Shown: piece after piece, positions 8,760 to 17,434 of the stretch
How the letters are laid out: each line of letters begins with the position of its first letter
Position numbering within the stretch: the first letter of the stretch is position 1
NCBI GenBank assembly: GCA_964633715.1
Contig: CAZWHQ010000017.1
Span: forward strand, 19,896-83,895
Length of the DNA: 64,000 nucleotides
Source of the DNA: JAUWVG01 sp964633715
GTDB taxonomy: Bacteria > Acidobacteriota > Aminicenantia > Aminicenantales > Aminicenantaceae
Direction: 5' to 3'
Made by a program: the position numbers and the translations under genes
Notes under the pieces: generated by a model
Database searches by the model: none
What the model was told of the DNA's origin: nothing
What the model saw: the letters and a program-made list of their open reading frames with translations, nothing else

Positions 8760-9637
8760 TCCGGGATTTTAAATACCACCGGGGGACCAGTTTGAAAGAA
8801 ACGCTCGATCTTCTCGATAGACACAAGGAGGACTACAAAATCATCTGTGGGGGACAGTCTCTGCTCATCTTGATGCGCCAAGCATTGGTGGCTCCCGAGA
8901 ATCTCATCGACATCAAAAACTTGAAAGAATTGAGCTACATCGACTTCACTCCTGAGGATGGAATAAAGATCGGGGCCGTGACCACTCACAGAGAAATAGA
9001 GAACTCGCCTCTTATTGAAAAACACCTACCAATACTGGTTGAAATGGAAAAAAATCTGGCTTCCATCCAGACCCGCAACTGGGGGACTATCGGTGGGAAC
9101 CTCGCCCATGGAGATCCTGCAGGCGATCCCGGTCCAGTTTTGATCGCTCTCAATGCTGCTGTGAGGATAACCAACAAAGAAAAAGAACGTTTAATGCCTC
9201 TCGAAGATTTTTTCGTGGATTATTTTGAAACCGCTCTCGAAGAAGGAGAGCTTCTGGTAGAGGTTCGAATCCCTGTTTTTCCTCCACAAACAGCTACTGT
9301 CTATGAGAAATTTAATATCATCAAGAATGATCAAGGGATCGTTTCGGTTGCCGTATCAATCACCCTGGATGATAAGCGCCTATCCTGCCAGGATGTGCGT
9401 ATTGTCCTTGGGGCCGCGGTCTCTAAGCCTCTGCGAACTAGACAAGCGGAACAGTTATTGAGAGGGAATCCACTTGACGATAATCTGCTGGATAAAATAG
9501 GTCAAAAGGCATCAGATGAGGCCGATCCGGTGACTGATATTCACGCCACGGAAGCTTACCGGAGACAATTAGTCAGTGTTCTCACAAAAAAAATGGTGAA
9601 AAAAGCTTGGGCACAGGCCGGTTCTTCGGCCAAATAG
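8756..9637 (+). CDS. FAD-binding subunit of a molybdenum hydroxylase (xanthine dehydrogenase/CoxM family)
   Basis: This is the medium subunit that carries FAD and passes electrons from the iron-sulfur subunit to NAD or another acceptor. The two family motifs for FAD are present: ICGGQSLLILMRQ near residue 30 and TIGGNLAHGDPAGD near residue 112. The C-terminal CO_deh_flav_C domain with VVLGAAVSKPLRTRQAEQLL follows (residues about 180-285). At 293 residues it has the normal family length. It overlaps the small Cys-rich gene upstream by 4 bases and is followed after 14 bases by the 2Fe-2S subunit gene, giving the standard M-S-L subunit order. Confidence 0.94.
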   Translation: MIRDFKYHRGTSLKETLDLLDRHKEDYKIICGGQSLLILMRQALVAPENLIDIKNLKELSYIDFTPEDGIKIGAVTTHREIENSPLIEKHLPILVEMEKNLASIQTRNWGTIGGNLAHGDPAGDPGPVLIALNAAVRITNKEKERLMPLEDFFVDYFETALEEGELLVEVRIPVFPPQTATVYEKFNIIKNDQGIVSVAVSITLDDKRLSCQDVRIVLGAAVSKPLRTRQAEQLLRGNPLDDNLLDKIGQKASDEADPVTDIHATEAYRRQLVSVLTKKMVKKAWAQAGSSAK

Positions 9638-9651
9638 GGAGATCGTAAGAC

Positions 9652-10137
9652 ATGGAAAAGCATTTGCTGCACATCAACGTCAATGACGAATACCACGAAA
9701 TCTATATTCAGCCCAAAAGGCTGCTCGTCGAAGTCCTGAGAGATAAGCTTGGACTCACGGGAACAAAAAGGGGCTGTAATACTGGTTCCTGCTGTGCCTG
9801 CACAGTGCTCATCAACGGTGATCCGGTTAAATCGTGCTCGGTCCTGGCGTTGCAGGCTGATAACACAAAGGTGACGACTATTGAGGGGCTGGCCCTCAAT
9901 GGAGAACTCAGTCCCCTCCAGAGGTCATTCCTGGATTTTGGGGCTTATCAATGTGGATTCTGTACGGCCGGGATGCTGATGTCGACAACGGCCTTACTCG
10001 AGGAAAAAGCGAAGCCGACCAGAGAACAGATCAAGGAAGCCATCCACGGCAACATCTGCCGCTGCACAGGATACAACAGCATTATCAGGGCGGTTACAGC
10101 CGTTTCTGAAGGGAAGTACGAGAAGGAGAGAGGATGA
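9652..10137 (+). CDS. 2Fe-2S subunit of a molybdenum hydroxylase (CoxS/XdhC-type)
   Basis: The small subunit has two [2Fe-2S] clusters. The plant-ferredoxin-like cluster uses C42, C47, C50 and C62 (GCNTGSCCACTVLINGDPVK then SC). The helical-domain cluster uses C101, C104, C136 and C138 (QCGFCTAGMLM and NICRCTGYNSI). At 161 residues the length is typical, and all eight ligands are present. It transfers electrons from the molybdopterin site to FAD. Its stop overlaps the next start by ATGA (10134-10137), so the large subunit is translationally coupled. Confidence 0.96.
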   Translation: MEKHLLHINVNDEYHEIYIQPKRLLVEVLRDKLGLTGTKRGCNTGSCCACTVLINGDPVKSCSVLALQADNTKVTTIEGLALNGELSPLQRSFLDFGAYQCGFCTAGMLMSTTALLEEKAKPTREQIKEAIHGNICRCTGYNSIIRAVTAVSEGKYEKERG

Positions 10138-12419
10138 AAAAATTTTCCGTTATCAACACGCCAGTGCACAATATTGACGGCATCGCTAAAATCACCGGCC
10201 GGGCGGAATACACCTTTGACATTAAACTGCCCAATATGTTGTACGGGAAGATTTTAAGAAGCCCCTATGCCCACGCAAATATCCTCAATATCGACAGCAG
10301 CCGTGCCGAAAGCCTTCCCGGAGTCAAAGCCGTTGTTACCGGTCGAGATACCCTCGGGAAAAAGCAGGGTATTTGGAGACGCTATAAGGAGCTTTGTGAC
10401 GAGGAAATTCTGGCCGTGAGCAAGGTCCGCTATATCGGCGAACCGGTGGCCGCCGTGGCTGCGGTCGATGAAGACACGGCCGAAGAAGCCCTGGATTTGA
10501 TCGAAGTGGAGTATGAGCCTCTACAGGGAGTGTTTGAACCTTTGGAAGCGATCAAGGAAAATGCCCCCCAGCTTCACGAACATGCCGAAAGGAATATCAA
10601 TGTCACACGCCATATCGAATGGGGGGATGTGGATGAAGCTTTCAGAGAGGCCGACTATATCCGTGAGGATTGGTTCCGGTGTTCCTCACAGCACCATGTG
10701 TGTATGGAAACCCACAATGCCATAGCCAGTTTCACCCCGGACCGGAAGTTGACAGTCTGGACTTCGACCCAATCCCATTACTATATTCAGGTTTTGCTGT
10801 CTGGAATCCTGAATCTAAGAGAAAATGATGTCAGGGTGATTTCTCGGTATACCGGCGGTGGATTCGGCAGTAAGTTCGAGCTCGATTCGGCCCAGTTCTG
10901 CAGTTCCGTGCTCAGTATGAAACTTTTCAGGCCGGTTAAAATCACACTCAGTAGAGAAGAAGAATTTATGGCGACCAAACGCCGTACACCCATGTTTTAT
11001 TACCTGCGGACTGGTGTCAAAAAAGACGGATCTTTTTTGGCCAAGGAAGCAAGAGTTTTCACGGAAGGTGGTGCCTACACGTCTATGGGCGCCACAGCCC
11101 TTTACCTGACCGGTTTTTTTCAGGCTTTTCCATATAAGTGGCCCAACTACAGGTATGACGGATACAGAGTCTATACCAACACAGCGCCGACTTCCGCCAT
11201 GCGGGGTTTTGGTGCTCCCCAGGCAACTTTTTGTGCTGAAACACAAATTGATCTCATTGCCGCTGAGATTGGAATCGATCCTATTGAGATACGGCGGAAG
11301 AATGCCATGACTCCTGGTTACGAAGTTCCCGGGCAGGCAACAATCCAGAGCTGCGGACTTACTCAATGCCTCGACAAAGTCGAAGACTGGATTAAATCCA
11401 GGGGTAAACTTCCGCCCAATCAGGGTATCGGTGTGGCCGCTTATGGATTCATGTCCGGCGGCATTTTCAATTGGTTTGATACGCCCTATTCCTTTTCCTC
11501 TGCAGCGGTGCAGATCAATATCGATGGAAAGGTTGACCTCTACATAGGGTCTCAAGATATGGGCCAGGGATCGAATACCACGATGGCTATGATTTGTGCT
11601 GAGGAACTCGGCGTCAAAGTTGAAGACATTCGAATCCACATGGGGGATACAGAGAATTGTCCTGTAGACCTTGGTGCCTGGGGAAGCCGGGAAACCTTGA
11701 TGCAGGGGAATGCGGTCAAGAATGCTGTTGCTGATGCTAAACGGCAGATCATTGAATTCGCTGCGGCTAAACTGTCTCCGAATATCGTCTATGACCTCGA
11801 TATCAAGGACCAATGGGTGCACCTTATTGCTCGACCCGAACGCGGCCTTTCCTATTTCGATGTTATCAAAGACGTCATCCGAGCCAAAGACGGGCAACCT
11901 CTTATTGCCAGAGGGCACTATACACCACACCGAAAAGGCATGATATCTCCCGCCTACAGCTTTGGTGTCCAGGCAGTCGAAGCCGAAGTCGATCCGGATA
12001 CCGGAAAGATAACACTCAAGAATTGTGTAACAGCTCATGACTGTGGGCAGGTGATCAATCCAATAGGAGTGGAAGGGCAGCTTGAAGGGGCCATGGCTAT
12101 GGCCGCGGGATACGGATTTACAGAGGATTTGCCTATGGATGAAGGCAAGATCCTCAATCCTAATCTGGTGGACTACAAAGTCCTGAGATCTACGGAGATG
12201 CCGGAAACAAAAGTGATTGAAGTCGAAACCTACGAACCTGAGGGGCCGTTCGGGGCCAAAGAAGCGGGCGAAGGGCTCACTAATCCAACTGCGGGAGCAC
12301 TGGGGAATGCGGTTTACCACGCTGCCGGAGTCAGCATAAAAAATCTTCCGATCTCCCCAGAAAAAGTTCTCGAGGCAATTCGAGAGAAAACTGAGCAGAA
12401 AGAAGATAAAGGAGAATAA
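10134..12419 (+). CDS. Molybdopterin-binding catalytic subunit of a xanthine dehydrogenase-family hydroxylase
   Basis: The 761-residue large subunit carries the Mo-pterin site. It opens with the aldehyde oxidase/xanthine dehydrogenase a/b hammerhead domain (DGIAKITGRAEYTFD). It then shows YTGGGFGSKFELD (about residue 240), SAMRGFGAPQ (about 352-360) and, near the C-terminus, GPFGAKEAGEG, whose glutamate (about residue 710) is the expected base. The AYRCSFR loop that marks form I CO dehydrogenase is absent, and MRGFGAPQ stands in its place. This points to hydroxylation of an organic substrate (purine, aromatic acyl-CoA, nicotinate-like or aldehyde), but the substrate cannot be assigned. It is preceded by AAGGAG and coupled to the 2Fe-2S gene. 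Confidence 0.94.
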   Translation: MKKFSVINTPVHNIDGIAKITGRAEYTFDIKLPNMLYGKILRSPYAHANILNIDSSRAESLPGVKAVVTGRDTLGKKQGIWRRYKELCDEEILAVSKVRYIGEPVAAVAAVDEDTAEEALDLIEVEYEPLQGVFEPLEAIKENAPQLHEHAERNINVTRHIEWGDVDEAFREADYIREDWFRCSSQHHVCMETHNAIASFTPDRKLTVWTSTQSHYYIQVLLSGILNLRENDVRVISRYTGGGFGSKFELDSAQFCSSVLSMKLFRPVKITLSREEEFMATKRRTPMFYYLRTGVKKDGSFLAKEARVFTEGGAYTSMGATALYLTGFFQAFPYKWPNYRYDGYRVYTNTAPTSAMRGFGAPQATFCAETQIDLIAAEIGIDPIEIRRKNAMTPGYEVPGQATIQSCGLTQCLDKVEDWIKSRGKLPPNQGIGVAAYGFMSGGIFNWFDTPYSFSSAAVQINIDGKVDLYIGSQDMGQGSNTTMAMICAEELGVKVEDIRIHMGDTENCPVDLGAWGSRETLMQGNAVKNAVADAKRQIIEFAAAKLSPNIVYDLDIKDQWVHLIARPERGLSYFDVIKDVIRAKDGQPLIARGHYTPHRKGMISPAYSFGVQAVEAEVDPDTGKITLKNCVTAHDCGQVINPIGVEGQLEGAMAMAAGYGFTEDLPMDEGKILNPNLVDYKVLRSTEMPETKVIEVETYEPEGPFGAKEAGEGLTNPTAGALGNAVYHAAGVSIKNLPISPEKVLEAIREKTEQKEDKGE

Positions 12420-12430
12420 GGAGGCTAAGA

Positions 12431-12649
12431 GTGGGATACAAATGTCCAGCCTGCGGAAAAGTTTGGCCTGAAAGCATGGATCTGGCTCGGCACGTTTTTG
12501 GAACGGGTGATTTGAGCCATAAAGATTGGGTCAATTCAAAAGGATATAATTTTATTGAACTTTTACTAATCCAAACCATGGAGCCCGGAAACAAAGGGTA
12601 TAAGACTCTGGCCGAGCTGCTGGAGAAGGAAGCGGAGAAGGTGGACTAG
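12431..12649 (+). CDS. Small zinc-finger-like protein in the molybdenum-hydroxylase operon
   Basis: A 72-residue protein starting with GTG, strongly supported by AAGGAGG seven bases upstream and lying 11 bases after the large subunit. It begins YKCPACGKVWPESMDLARHV, giving C5, C8, H21 and H30 as a plausible zinc site, and ends in a helical acidic/basic tail. I do not recognise a named family. The second small putative metal-binding protein in the same operon (the first being at 8514) suggests a specific assembly or regulatory need for this hydroxylase, but this is inferred from position alone. Confidence 0.7.
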   Translation: MGYKCPACGKVWPESMDLARHVFGTGDLSHKDWVNSKGYNFIELLLIQTMEPGNKGYKTLAELLEKEAEKVD

Positions 12650-12684
12650 GAGTACATCTCTATTCCCGAGCAGAAGGAGGAATC

Positions 12685-13137
12685 ATGATTCTCGAAGGCA
12701 AGCTTCAGTTAACAGCACCCATTCAAAAATTATGGGACAGCCTGCTGGAACCAGAAACTCTGCAGGCCTGTATTCCTGGTGCCGAAAAAATTGAGCGTAT
12801 TGACGAAAAAACCTATGACTGTCAAATAAAGCAAAAGGTTGGCCCTATTTCTGTCAGATTCAAATTTAAGACGATCCTCACCCAGCTGGATGCCCCCTCC
12901 CATATGGAGATGCAGGGAGAAGGAGAGGATATCGGTAAAGCTGGGCGATTCTCTCAGAAAACGAGCATTGACCTCAAGGAAATTGAAGACGGACAAGTCG
13001 AGATTTCCTACAAATGTGATGCGCAAATTGTGGGGCGTTTGGCCATGTTCGGTGACAGGATCATGAAGGCAAAAGCAAAATCGATCGAAGCCGAATTTAC
13101 CGAAGCACTCAAAGAGAGGTTTGATAACCTTGATTGA
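12685..13137 (+). CDS. CoxG-like SRPBCC-fold protein (hydroxylase accessory)
   Basis: A 150-residue protein of the CO dehydrogenase subunit G family (START/SRPBCC fold). It shows the typical opening (LEGKLQLTAPIQKLWDSLLE, then LQACIPGAEKIE), alternating strands, and a long C-terminal helix ending EAEFTEALKERF. AAGGAGG precedes the ATG. In characterised systems CoxG tethers or matures the hydroxylase at the membrane; the C-terminal membrane anchor of some members is missing here, so this one is soluble. It is the sixth gene of the operon, 35 bases after the zinc-finger-like gene. Confidence 0.88.
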   Translation: MILEGKLQLTAPIQKLWDSLLEPETLQACIPGAEKIERIDEKTYDCQIKQKVGPISVRFKFKTILTQLDAPSHMEMQGEGEDIGKAGRFSQKTSIDLKEIEDGQVEISYKCDAQIVGRLAMFGDRIMKAKAKSIEAEFTEALKERFDNLD

Positions 13138-13159
13138 CACCTTCCTAAGGAGAATAAAA

Positions 13160-14854
13160 ATGCGAACAAATCGCCTGACCTTTAAAGTTTGTCTCTGCGT
13201 GTTTCTGCTGAGTGCTCTCTTGAGTTTCACATCAGCAAATGACTTGAAAAATGAAGTTTTACCTCCGGATATTCTACCGGTTATTATTTTAAGCGGATCG
13301 GATTACGATATGGGATTCCAGTACGGGAAGCAGGCCGGTTCTTATATTGAAGTAAATATGGAAGCAGCTTGGGCAGATGCACTTAAAACATTTAGCAGGG
13401 AAGACGTCATTCGCACATTAAAAGCAAACCAACACTATATCCAAAAATTCACTCCAGAGTGTATTGATATCATGAAGGGAATAGCTGCTGGCGCATCCGC
13501 TGCCGGATACGAAGTCTCCTACACCGATATTGTGCTGTTAAACTGTACTCTCCCCAATCCGGAAACCTCTAGCTATCCTCCTGGTGTTGAGGACAATACT
13601 TTGCCAATAAAAAGGTGTTCGGTCTCCTCTGCCTGGGGCAGTGCTACAAAAGATGGAAAACTGATCGGGATGGATACTCTCGACGGAGGCGGCGATGCCA
13701 TGTATGGGGTGATTATAGTCGCTTATCCTGATAAGGGGAATGCGTATATTTGTGGTGCACAGGCCGGAGAAATAGGCGACCATTTTTTAATGAACAACAA
13801 AGGCCTATTCCTGGGAAACAGTGGAGGTGGAGGATCGCCCAGAGCGGAAGATAATAATTATGGAGTCTCCTGGTCCTGTTCCTTGACTCATCTTGTTCGT
13901 TTTTCGGACAGTGCCTTTCAGGCCCGAGACATGCTGCTTCCCTGGCAAATAAACATCCCGGAAAATTTTCACTTTGTGGATACGAAAGGAAATGCTTGTA
14001 TTGTAGAAAAAAGTGCGGCAATTCAGGCTGTTCGAACACCAGGTGATTTTGGTGAAAAAGATTTTCAGTACTCAACCAATAATTATCTGCATAAAGATAT
14101 GAAGGTGACAAAAGAAGGAGAATTTATCGATAAGCATGGCGGATATGGCGCTTATGCCGCCCCAAGAAATAAAATGCTATGGGATATGCTCAATAACTAT
14201 CATGGTTTAGTTGATATTGAGTTTGTAAAAATGATGCTGCGTTTTCCCGGCAATCCTCCTCCCTTTCCACCGGAAGGGGGCTGGGACGCAAAAATATGCC
14301 GGCCCAGTAATTCATGGGTTTCTGTTGTTCTCCCAGATGATGGCGATGAGGGTGTCGTCCATATTTGCACCGGTCCAGCCGGAAGAGTGATTCATTCTTC
14401 TATGGCATCCAATGGAGAAGAGATGCGGTCCACTTATCAATATATAGATGGAACGCATACGTTTTCTAAGCTTACACTGGCTGCCAATCCTTTGGCCGTT
14501 GCCCAAGAAGCGCAAAAATCAGCAAGAGCTTATATTGCCACAGCCTATAAAGAATTAATGCAGTTCAATTTCACAAGCCCTGGGTATGCGGCTTTGAATG
14601 ATCTGTATTCTCTGGCAAATGCCGAACTTTATTTAGGAAATAAAATGCTCAATAAAGCGCTATTGGCAGACAGCAAAGATCAGATTTATTTGTTGGCGAA
14701 ATCAGCGACATCATTTTCTCGCAGTCAGGCCCATGCCATGCAGGTGTATGAAGCCCTTGTTCCTGCGCCCACCAGCCCCTCGGAATTGGGATTAAAACCT
14801 TTCGGCGGAGATTGGGCAGAGTGGGAAACTAAAGTAGGAAAATCGAAAAAATAG
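13160..14854 (+). CDS. Exported C45 family autoproteolytic acyltransferase/hydrolase
   Basis: A 564-residue protein starting at the ATG preceded by AAGGAG; a longer in-frame start at 13121 would overlap the CoxG-like gene. An N-terminal signal peptide (LCVFLLSALLSFTSA) is followed by the C45 opening (SGSDYDMGFQYGKQAG) and a helical prodomain. The expected Ntn nucleophile is Cys153 in IKRCSVSSAWGSATKDGKL, followed by GMDTLD. C45 enzymes cleave themselves before that Cys and then hydrolyse or transfer acyl groups on amides (penicillin acyltransferase relatives, acid ceramidase-like). Lying 22 bases after the CoxG-like gene, it is probably in the same transcript as the hydroxylase, which hints at an amide substrate whose product the hydroxylase oxidises. 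Confidence 0.85.
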   Translation: MRTNRLTFKVCLCVFLLSALLSFTSANDLKNEVLPPDILPVIILSGSDYDMGFQYGKQAGSYIEVNMEAAWADALKTFSREDVIRTLKANQHYIQKFTPECIDIMKGIAAGASAAGYEVSYTDIVLLNCTLPNPETSSYPPGVEDNTLPIKRCSVSSAWGSATKDGKLIGMDTLDGGGDAMYGVIIVAYPDKGNAYICGAQAGEIGDHFLMNNKGLFLGNSGGGGSPRAEDNNYGVSWSCSLTHLVRFSDSAFQARDMLLPWQINIPENFHFVDTKGNACIVEKSAAIQAVRTPGDFGEKDFQYSTNNYLHKDMKVTKEGEFIDKHGGYGAYAAPRNKMLWDMLNNYHGLVDIEFVKMMLRFPGNPPPFPPEGGWDAKICRPSNSWVSVVLPDDGDEGVVHICTGPAGRVIHSSMASNGEEMRSTYQYIDGTHTFSKLTLAANPLAVAQEAQKSARAYIATAYKELMQFNFTSPGYAALNDLYSLANAELYLGNKMLNKALLADSKDQIYLLAKSATSFSRSQAHAMQVYEALVPAPTSPSELGLKPFGGDWAEWETKVGKSKK

Positions 14855-14864
14855 GAAAGAGTAT

Positions 14865-15149
14865 CTAGCGTTTTTTAAGTTCGATATATTCTCCGTCATC
14901 GATACGCACTAAATATCTTCTGTCTTGTATGATCCACATAATATTATAGCCTTCCTGTGCTCGTTGACCCCATTGAGATGGTTTGTTTCTGTTTTGTTCG
15001 ATAAATTTGTATCCGAATAAATCCACATAGCGCACATTGCTGCTTGAATACTTTTTGATAGGGTATTTTATACCGTCGATGTCTACGCTCGAATCGTTGT
15101 TAAAAATGGCTGTGTAAATTTTGATACCTATTTCTTTTATGTCGTCCAT
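14865..15149 (-). CDS. Uncharacterised 94-residue partner of the radical SAM gene
   Basis: A small mixed alpha/beta protein with no signal peptide or Cys motif. It shows KYPIKKYSSSNVRYVDLFGY, then PSQWGQRAQEGYNIMWII and a terminal beta hairpin RRYLVRIDDGEYIEL. I do not recognise the family. AAGGAT lies nine bases before its ATG, and it starts only 17 bases after the radical SAM stop, so the two are cotranscribed. A partner or substrate role for the radical SAM enzyme is possible but unproven. It converges on the C45 gene with a 10-base gap. Confidence 0.7.
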   Translation of the reverse strand: MDDIKEIGIKIYTAIFNNDSSVDIDGIKYPIKKYSSSNVRYVDLFGYKFIEQNRNKPSQWGQRAQEGYNIMWIIQDRRYLVRIDDGEYIELKKR

Positions 15150-15166
15150 TTCTTTTATCCTTTAAT

Positions 15167-16267
15167 TTAAATAATTGTTGTCAAAAAAGGCTCAATAAAA
15201 TCGATCACTTTAGGTGTGAAGTTTTTTAGGGACTCAAGTTCCCCTCTCCTGGAAACTTCGACTATGGATTCTTTCATGTTTTGAAGGTGAAGCCCTGCCC
15301 ATTGAAAAGTTGACCATGGTTTTCCAGTGATCTGGTCAAAGTAGGCTTGGTCCAGCAGCTTTTTTGCGATTTCATAGTTGTATTTTCGGTAGTCGTTTGG
15401 GACATACCTTTTTGCGCGAACAGAGAGGTCGTATTTTCTACACAAATCCAGCACTTTACGATTGATTCTTTTGAAATAATTTGAGTTGGGATACATCCCT
15501 CCCTTGTACAAATCAAGAATTTTCTTGAGGTTGTCTCGGTAAGGGCTCTCTTTTATTTTGTTAATAAAAAAACGTGCCTGTGAATCACGTAGTGTCATCC
15601 CCGGTGCAAACAGAATAAAATCACAACCGGCCTTTTTTGTTCTGGAGACGACTGCCTCTAAATTCTTTTCTGTATCTTCAAGAAAAGGAATGATGGGCAT
15701 AAAGTTTACACCTGTCTGAATTTTTGTGTTTTCACTTTTTATATTTTCCAGTGCCTTGATTCTGTCTTCCGGAGGTGAAGCGGACGGTTCGAAAAAGTTT
15801 GCGATTTCCGTGTTAAATGTTGTGATGGTGAAAGCAAGAGTGCAGTATGTGTTTTCAGCGATTTTTGAGTAGAGATCCAAATCTCTTAAAACCAAATCGG
15901 ATTTTGTGGATAGACAAACCGGATATCTATAATTGTGAAGAACCTCTATTATTTGACGGGTATTTTGGAATTTTGTTTCTGCCTTCTGATAGGCATCACA
16001 AACGCCACCTAAGGCTACAACATCGGGAAGAAGTGTTCGTGTTTTCTTTAGCCGTTTTTCGAGTTGTTTCTTAACCTCTTTTTTTATGTAGATCTCGTTA
16101 TCCAAATCTTTGTGGAGATAATATTTTTCGGAACGGGCATCACAGTACACACATGCATGTTCACAGCCACTGTAGGGATTGATGGTATAGCGAGCCCAAA
16201 ACCAGCTATCGATATATTTGAGTTTATTGATAATGGTTTTGAATTCCTTATCAATATATTTAGCCAT
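15167..16267 (-). CDS. Radical SAM protein, spore photoproduct lyase-like (SPL/Rv2578c group)
   Basis: A 366-residue radical SAM enzyme. The 4Fe-4S cluster motif is CEHACVYCD (C35, C39, C42, spacing CX3CX2C), in the context INPYSGCEHACVYCDARSEK that typifies the SPL/Rv2578c-like group. A TIM-barrel-like body follows, with VALGGVCDAYQ, VCLSTKSDLVLRD, LAFTITTFNTE and GVNFMPIIPF. The C-terminal third (residues about 250-366) is helical and basic, suggesting nucleic-acid contact. The group is linked to DNA photoproduct repair by similarity only, and most members have no known substrate. The start lacks a strong ribosome binding site. It forms a two-gene unit with the small gene downstream. Confidence 0.87.
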   Translation of the reverse strand: MAKYIDKEFKTIINKLKYIDSWFWARYTINPYSGCEHACVYCDARSEKYYLHKDLDNEIYIKKEVKKQLEKRLKKTRTLLPDVVALGGVCDAYQKAETKFQNTRQIIEVLHNYRYPVCLSTKSDLVLRDLDLYSKIAENTYCTLAFTITTFNTEIANFFEPSASPPEDRIKALENIKSENTKIQTGVNFMPIIPFLEDTEKNLEAVVSRTKKAGCDFILFAPGMTLRDSQARFFINKIKESPYRDNLKKILDLYKGGMYPNSNYFKRINRKVLDLCRKYDLSVRAKRYVPNDYRKYNYEIAKKLLDQAYFDQITGKPWSTFQWAGLHLQNMKESIVEVSRRGELESLKNFTPKVIDFIEPFLTTII

Positions 16268-16306
16268 GGGAAGTAATAGAAGTGATCTTAATCCGGGTAT
16301 CTCTCC

Positions 16307-17434
16307 CTATTTTCTTATTTTAAAAAATTTGATGGCTAAAAACAGAAAAAGGGCAGTGAATCCAACAAGTACCCCCAGATTGACAAGGACACGATCCAAT
16401 CCATATCCGAAAAAAATGAGCTTATTATAGGCGTCCATGATCCAACCAGTGGGGAATAACATCCCTACAGTTTTCATGCCTTTAGGAACGACCTCGATTG
16501 GCCACCAGCATCCACCAAGCGCGGCCATTAGGTTGGCCAACAGAATATTGAATACAATTAAAATTTCTTCTTTTTTGATAATGGAACCAAAGAGCATGCT
16601 CATCCCGGCAATTGTCGCGCAGAAAAAGAGAGATGTCAGAAAAAGTGCAGGTAGAGAAGGACCGAGATCGATACCGAAAAGGAACTTCCCAAGCATAAAA
16701 AGGATAAAAATCTGGAACATACCGATAATAATTCGGCCGAGCCACTTTCCACCGATAATAGAACTGAATGTGGCCGGGCTCAGATAGATTCTTTCTAACT
16801 GCCCTTTTCTCCGCTCCTCCAGAAGATTGATGCCGCCGTACATCAGGAGGGTGAAAAGGATAAAGACAACTGTTGATCCCGGAACCGAATGGGTGTAACC
16901 GGCTGGAATGGCTTTGATTTCTCCACCCAATTCTGTACGGAGAGTGACACGTCTTTCCCAATTTAATCGAGGTAGTTTTTCTTCAAAATCTTGAGGACTC
17001 TCAGGTGATACCATAACTATTTTTGCCAAAATCTTAATGGCCGCCTTAAGTACGTGGGAATAGGCCGATTGCATTGCTTCCAGGCTGTTCCCCTGTTCCT
17101 GAACAAGCTTAAGCTCTATTTGTTCTCCGCCAAAAACACTTTTCGAAAAACCCTCAGGGATAATCAGAGTCCTGAATGAAATTTCCTCGTCCCTCTCAAA
17201 CACTTCGACGACATATTTTTCTGTGACTAACTCTTCGATCAAAGTTTCCGAGAGATGGCTCTTATCCTTATCCAGAACATTGAGGGTGACCTTCGTATCA
17301 CTGGCCCCCATATCCCGAAAGGCCAATCCGAATATAAAAATGAAGATAAGAGGGAAAACAAGAAGCCAGAAAAAGAACATCTTATCTTTGAAGGTCAATT
17401 TGAGGTCGTTCTGAGCGATTGTCCACAAAGTCAT
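16307..17434 (-). CDS. ABC-2 type transporter permease
   Basis: A 375-residue membrane protein of the ABC-2 exporter family. One helix lies at the N-terminus (KMFFFWLLVFPLIFIFIFGL) before a large extracytoplasmic region (about residues 40-190). A block of five helices follows from about residue 195 (VVFILFTLLMYGGINLLEER, with the family ERRKGQLERIYLSPAT cytoplasmic loop) to the basic C-terminus IKFFKIRK. It is the last gene of a three-gene exporter operon; its ATG overlaps the stop of the previous permease (17431-17434). The ATPase is the gene at 18684. Such NatAB/drug-type exporters carry ions, lipids or peptides; the substrate is unknown. Confidence 0.9.
   Translation of the reverse strand: MTLWTIAQNDLKLTFKDKMFFFWLLVFPLIFIFIFGLAFRDMGASDTKVTLNVLDKDKSHLSETLIEELVTEKYVVEVFERDEEISFRTLIIPEGFSKSVFGGEQIELKLVQEQGNSLEAMQSAYSHVLKAAIKILAKIVMVSPESPQDFEEKLPRLNWERRVTLRTELGGEIKAIPAGYTHSVPGSTVVFILFTLLMYGGINLLEERRKGQLERIYLSPATFSSIIGGKWLGRIIIGMFQIFILFMLGKFLFGIDLGPSLPALFLTSLFFCATIAGMSMLFGSIIKKEEILIVFNILLANLMAALGGCWWPIEVVPKGMKTVGMLFPTGWIMDAYNKLIFFGYGLDRVLVNLGVLVGFTALFLFLAIKFFKIRK

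Noticed and set aside
9261..9280. GGTTCGAATCCC string resembling a tRNA T-arm
   Set aside because: It lies inside the FAD subunit gene where it encodes conserved protein sequence; no acceptor stem or D-arm surrounds it.
10815..12320. A 501-codon open frame on the minus strand inside the molybdopterin subunit gene
   Set aside because: It is antisense to a gene with full family motifs, has no ribosome binding site and no recognisable domain; it reflects codon bias of the true gene.
8756..12419. Aerobic CO dehydrogenase (cox) identity
   Set aside because: The gene order fits, but the large subunit lacks the AYRCSFR active-site loop of form I CO dehydrogenase.
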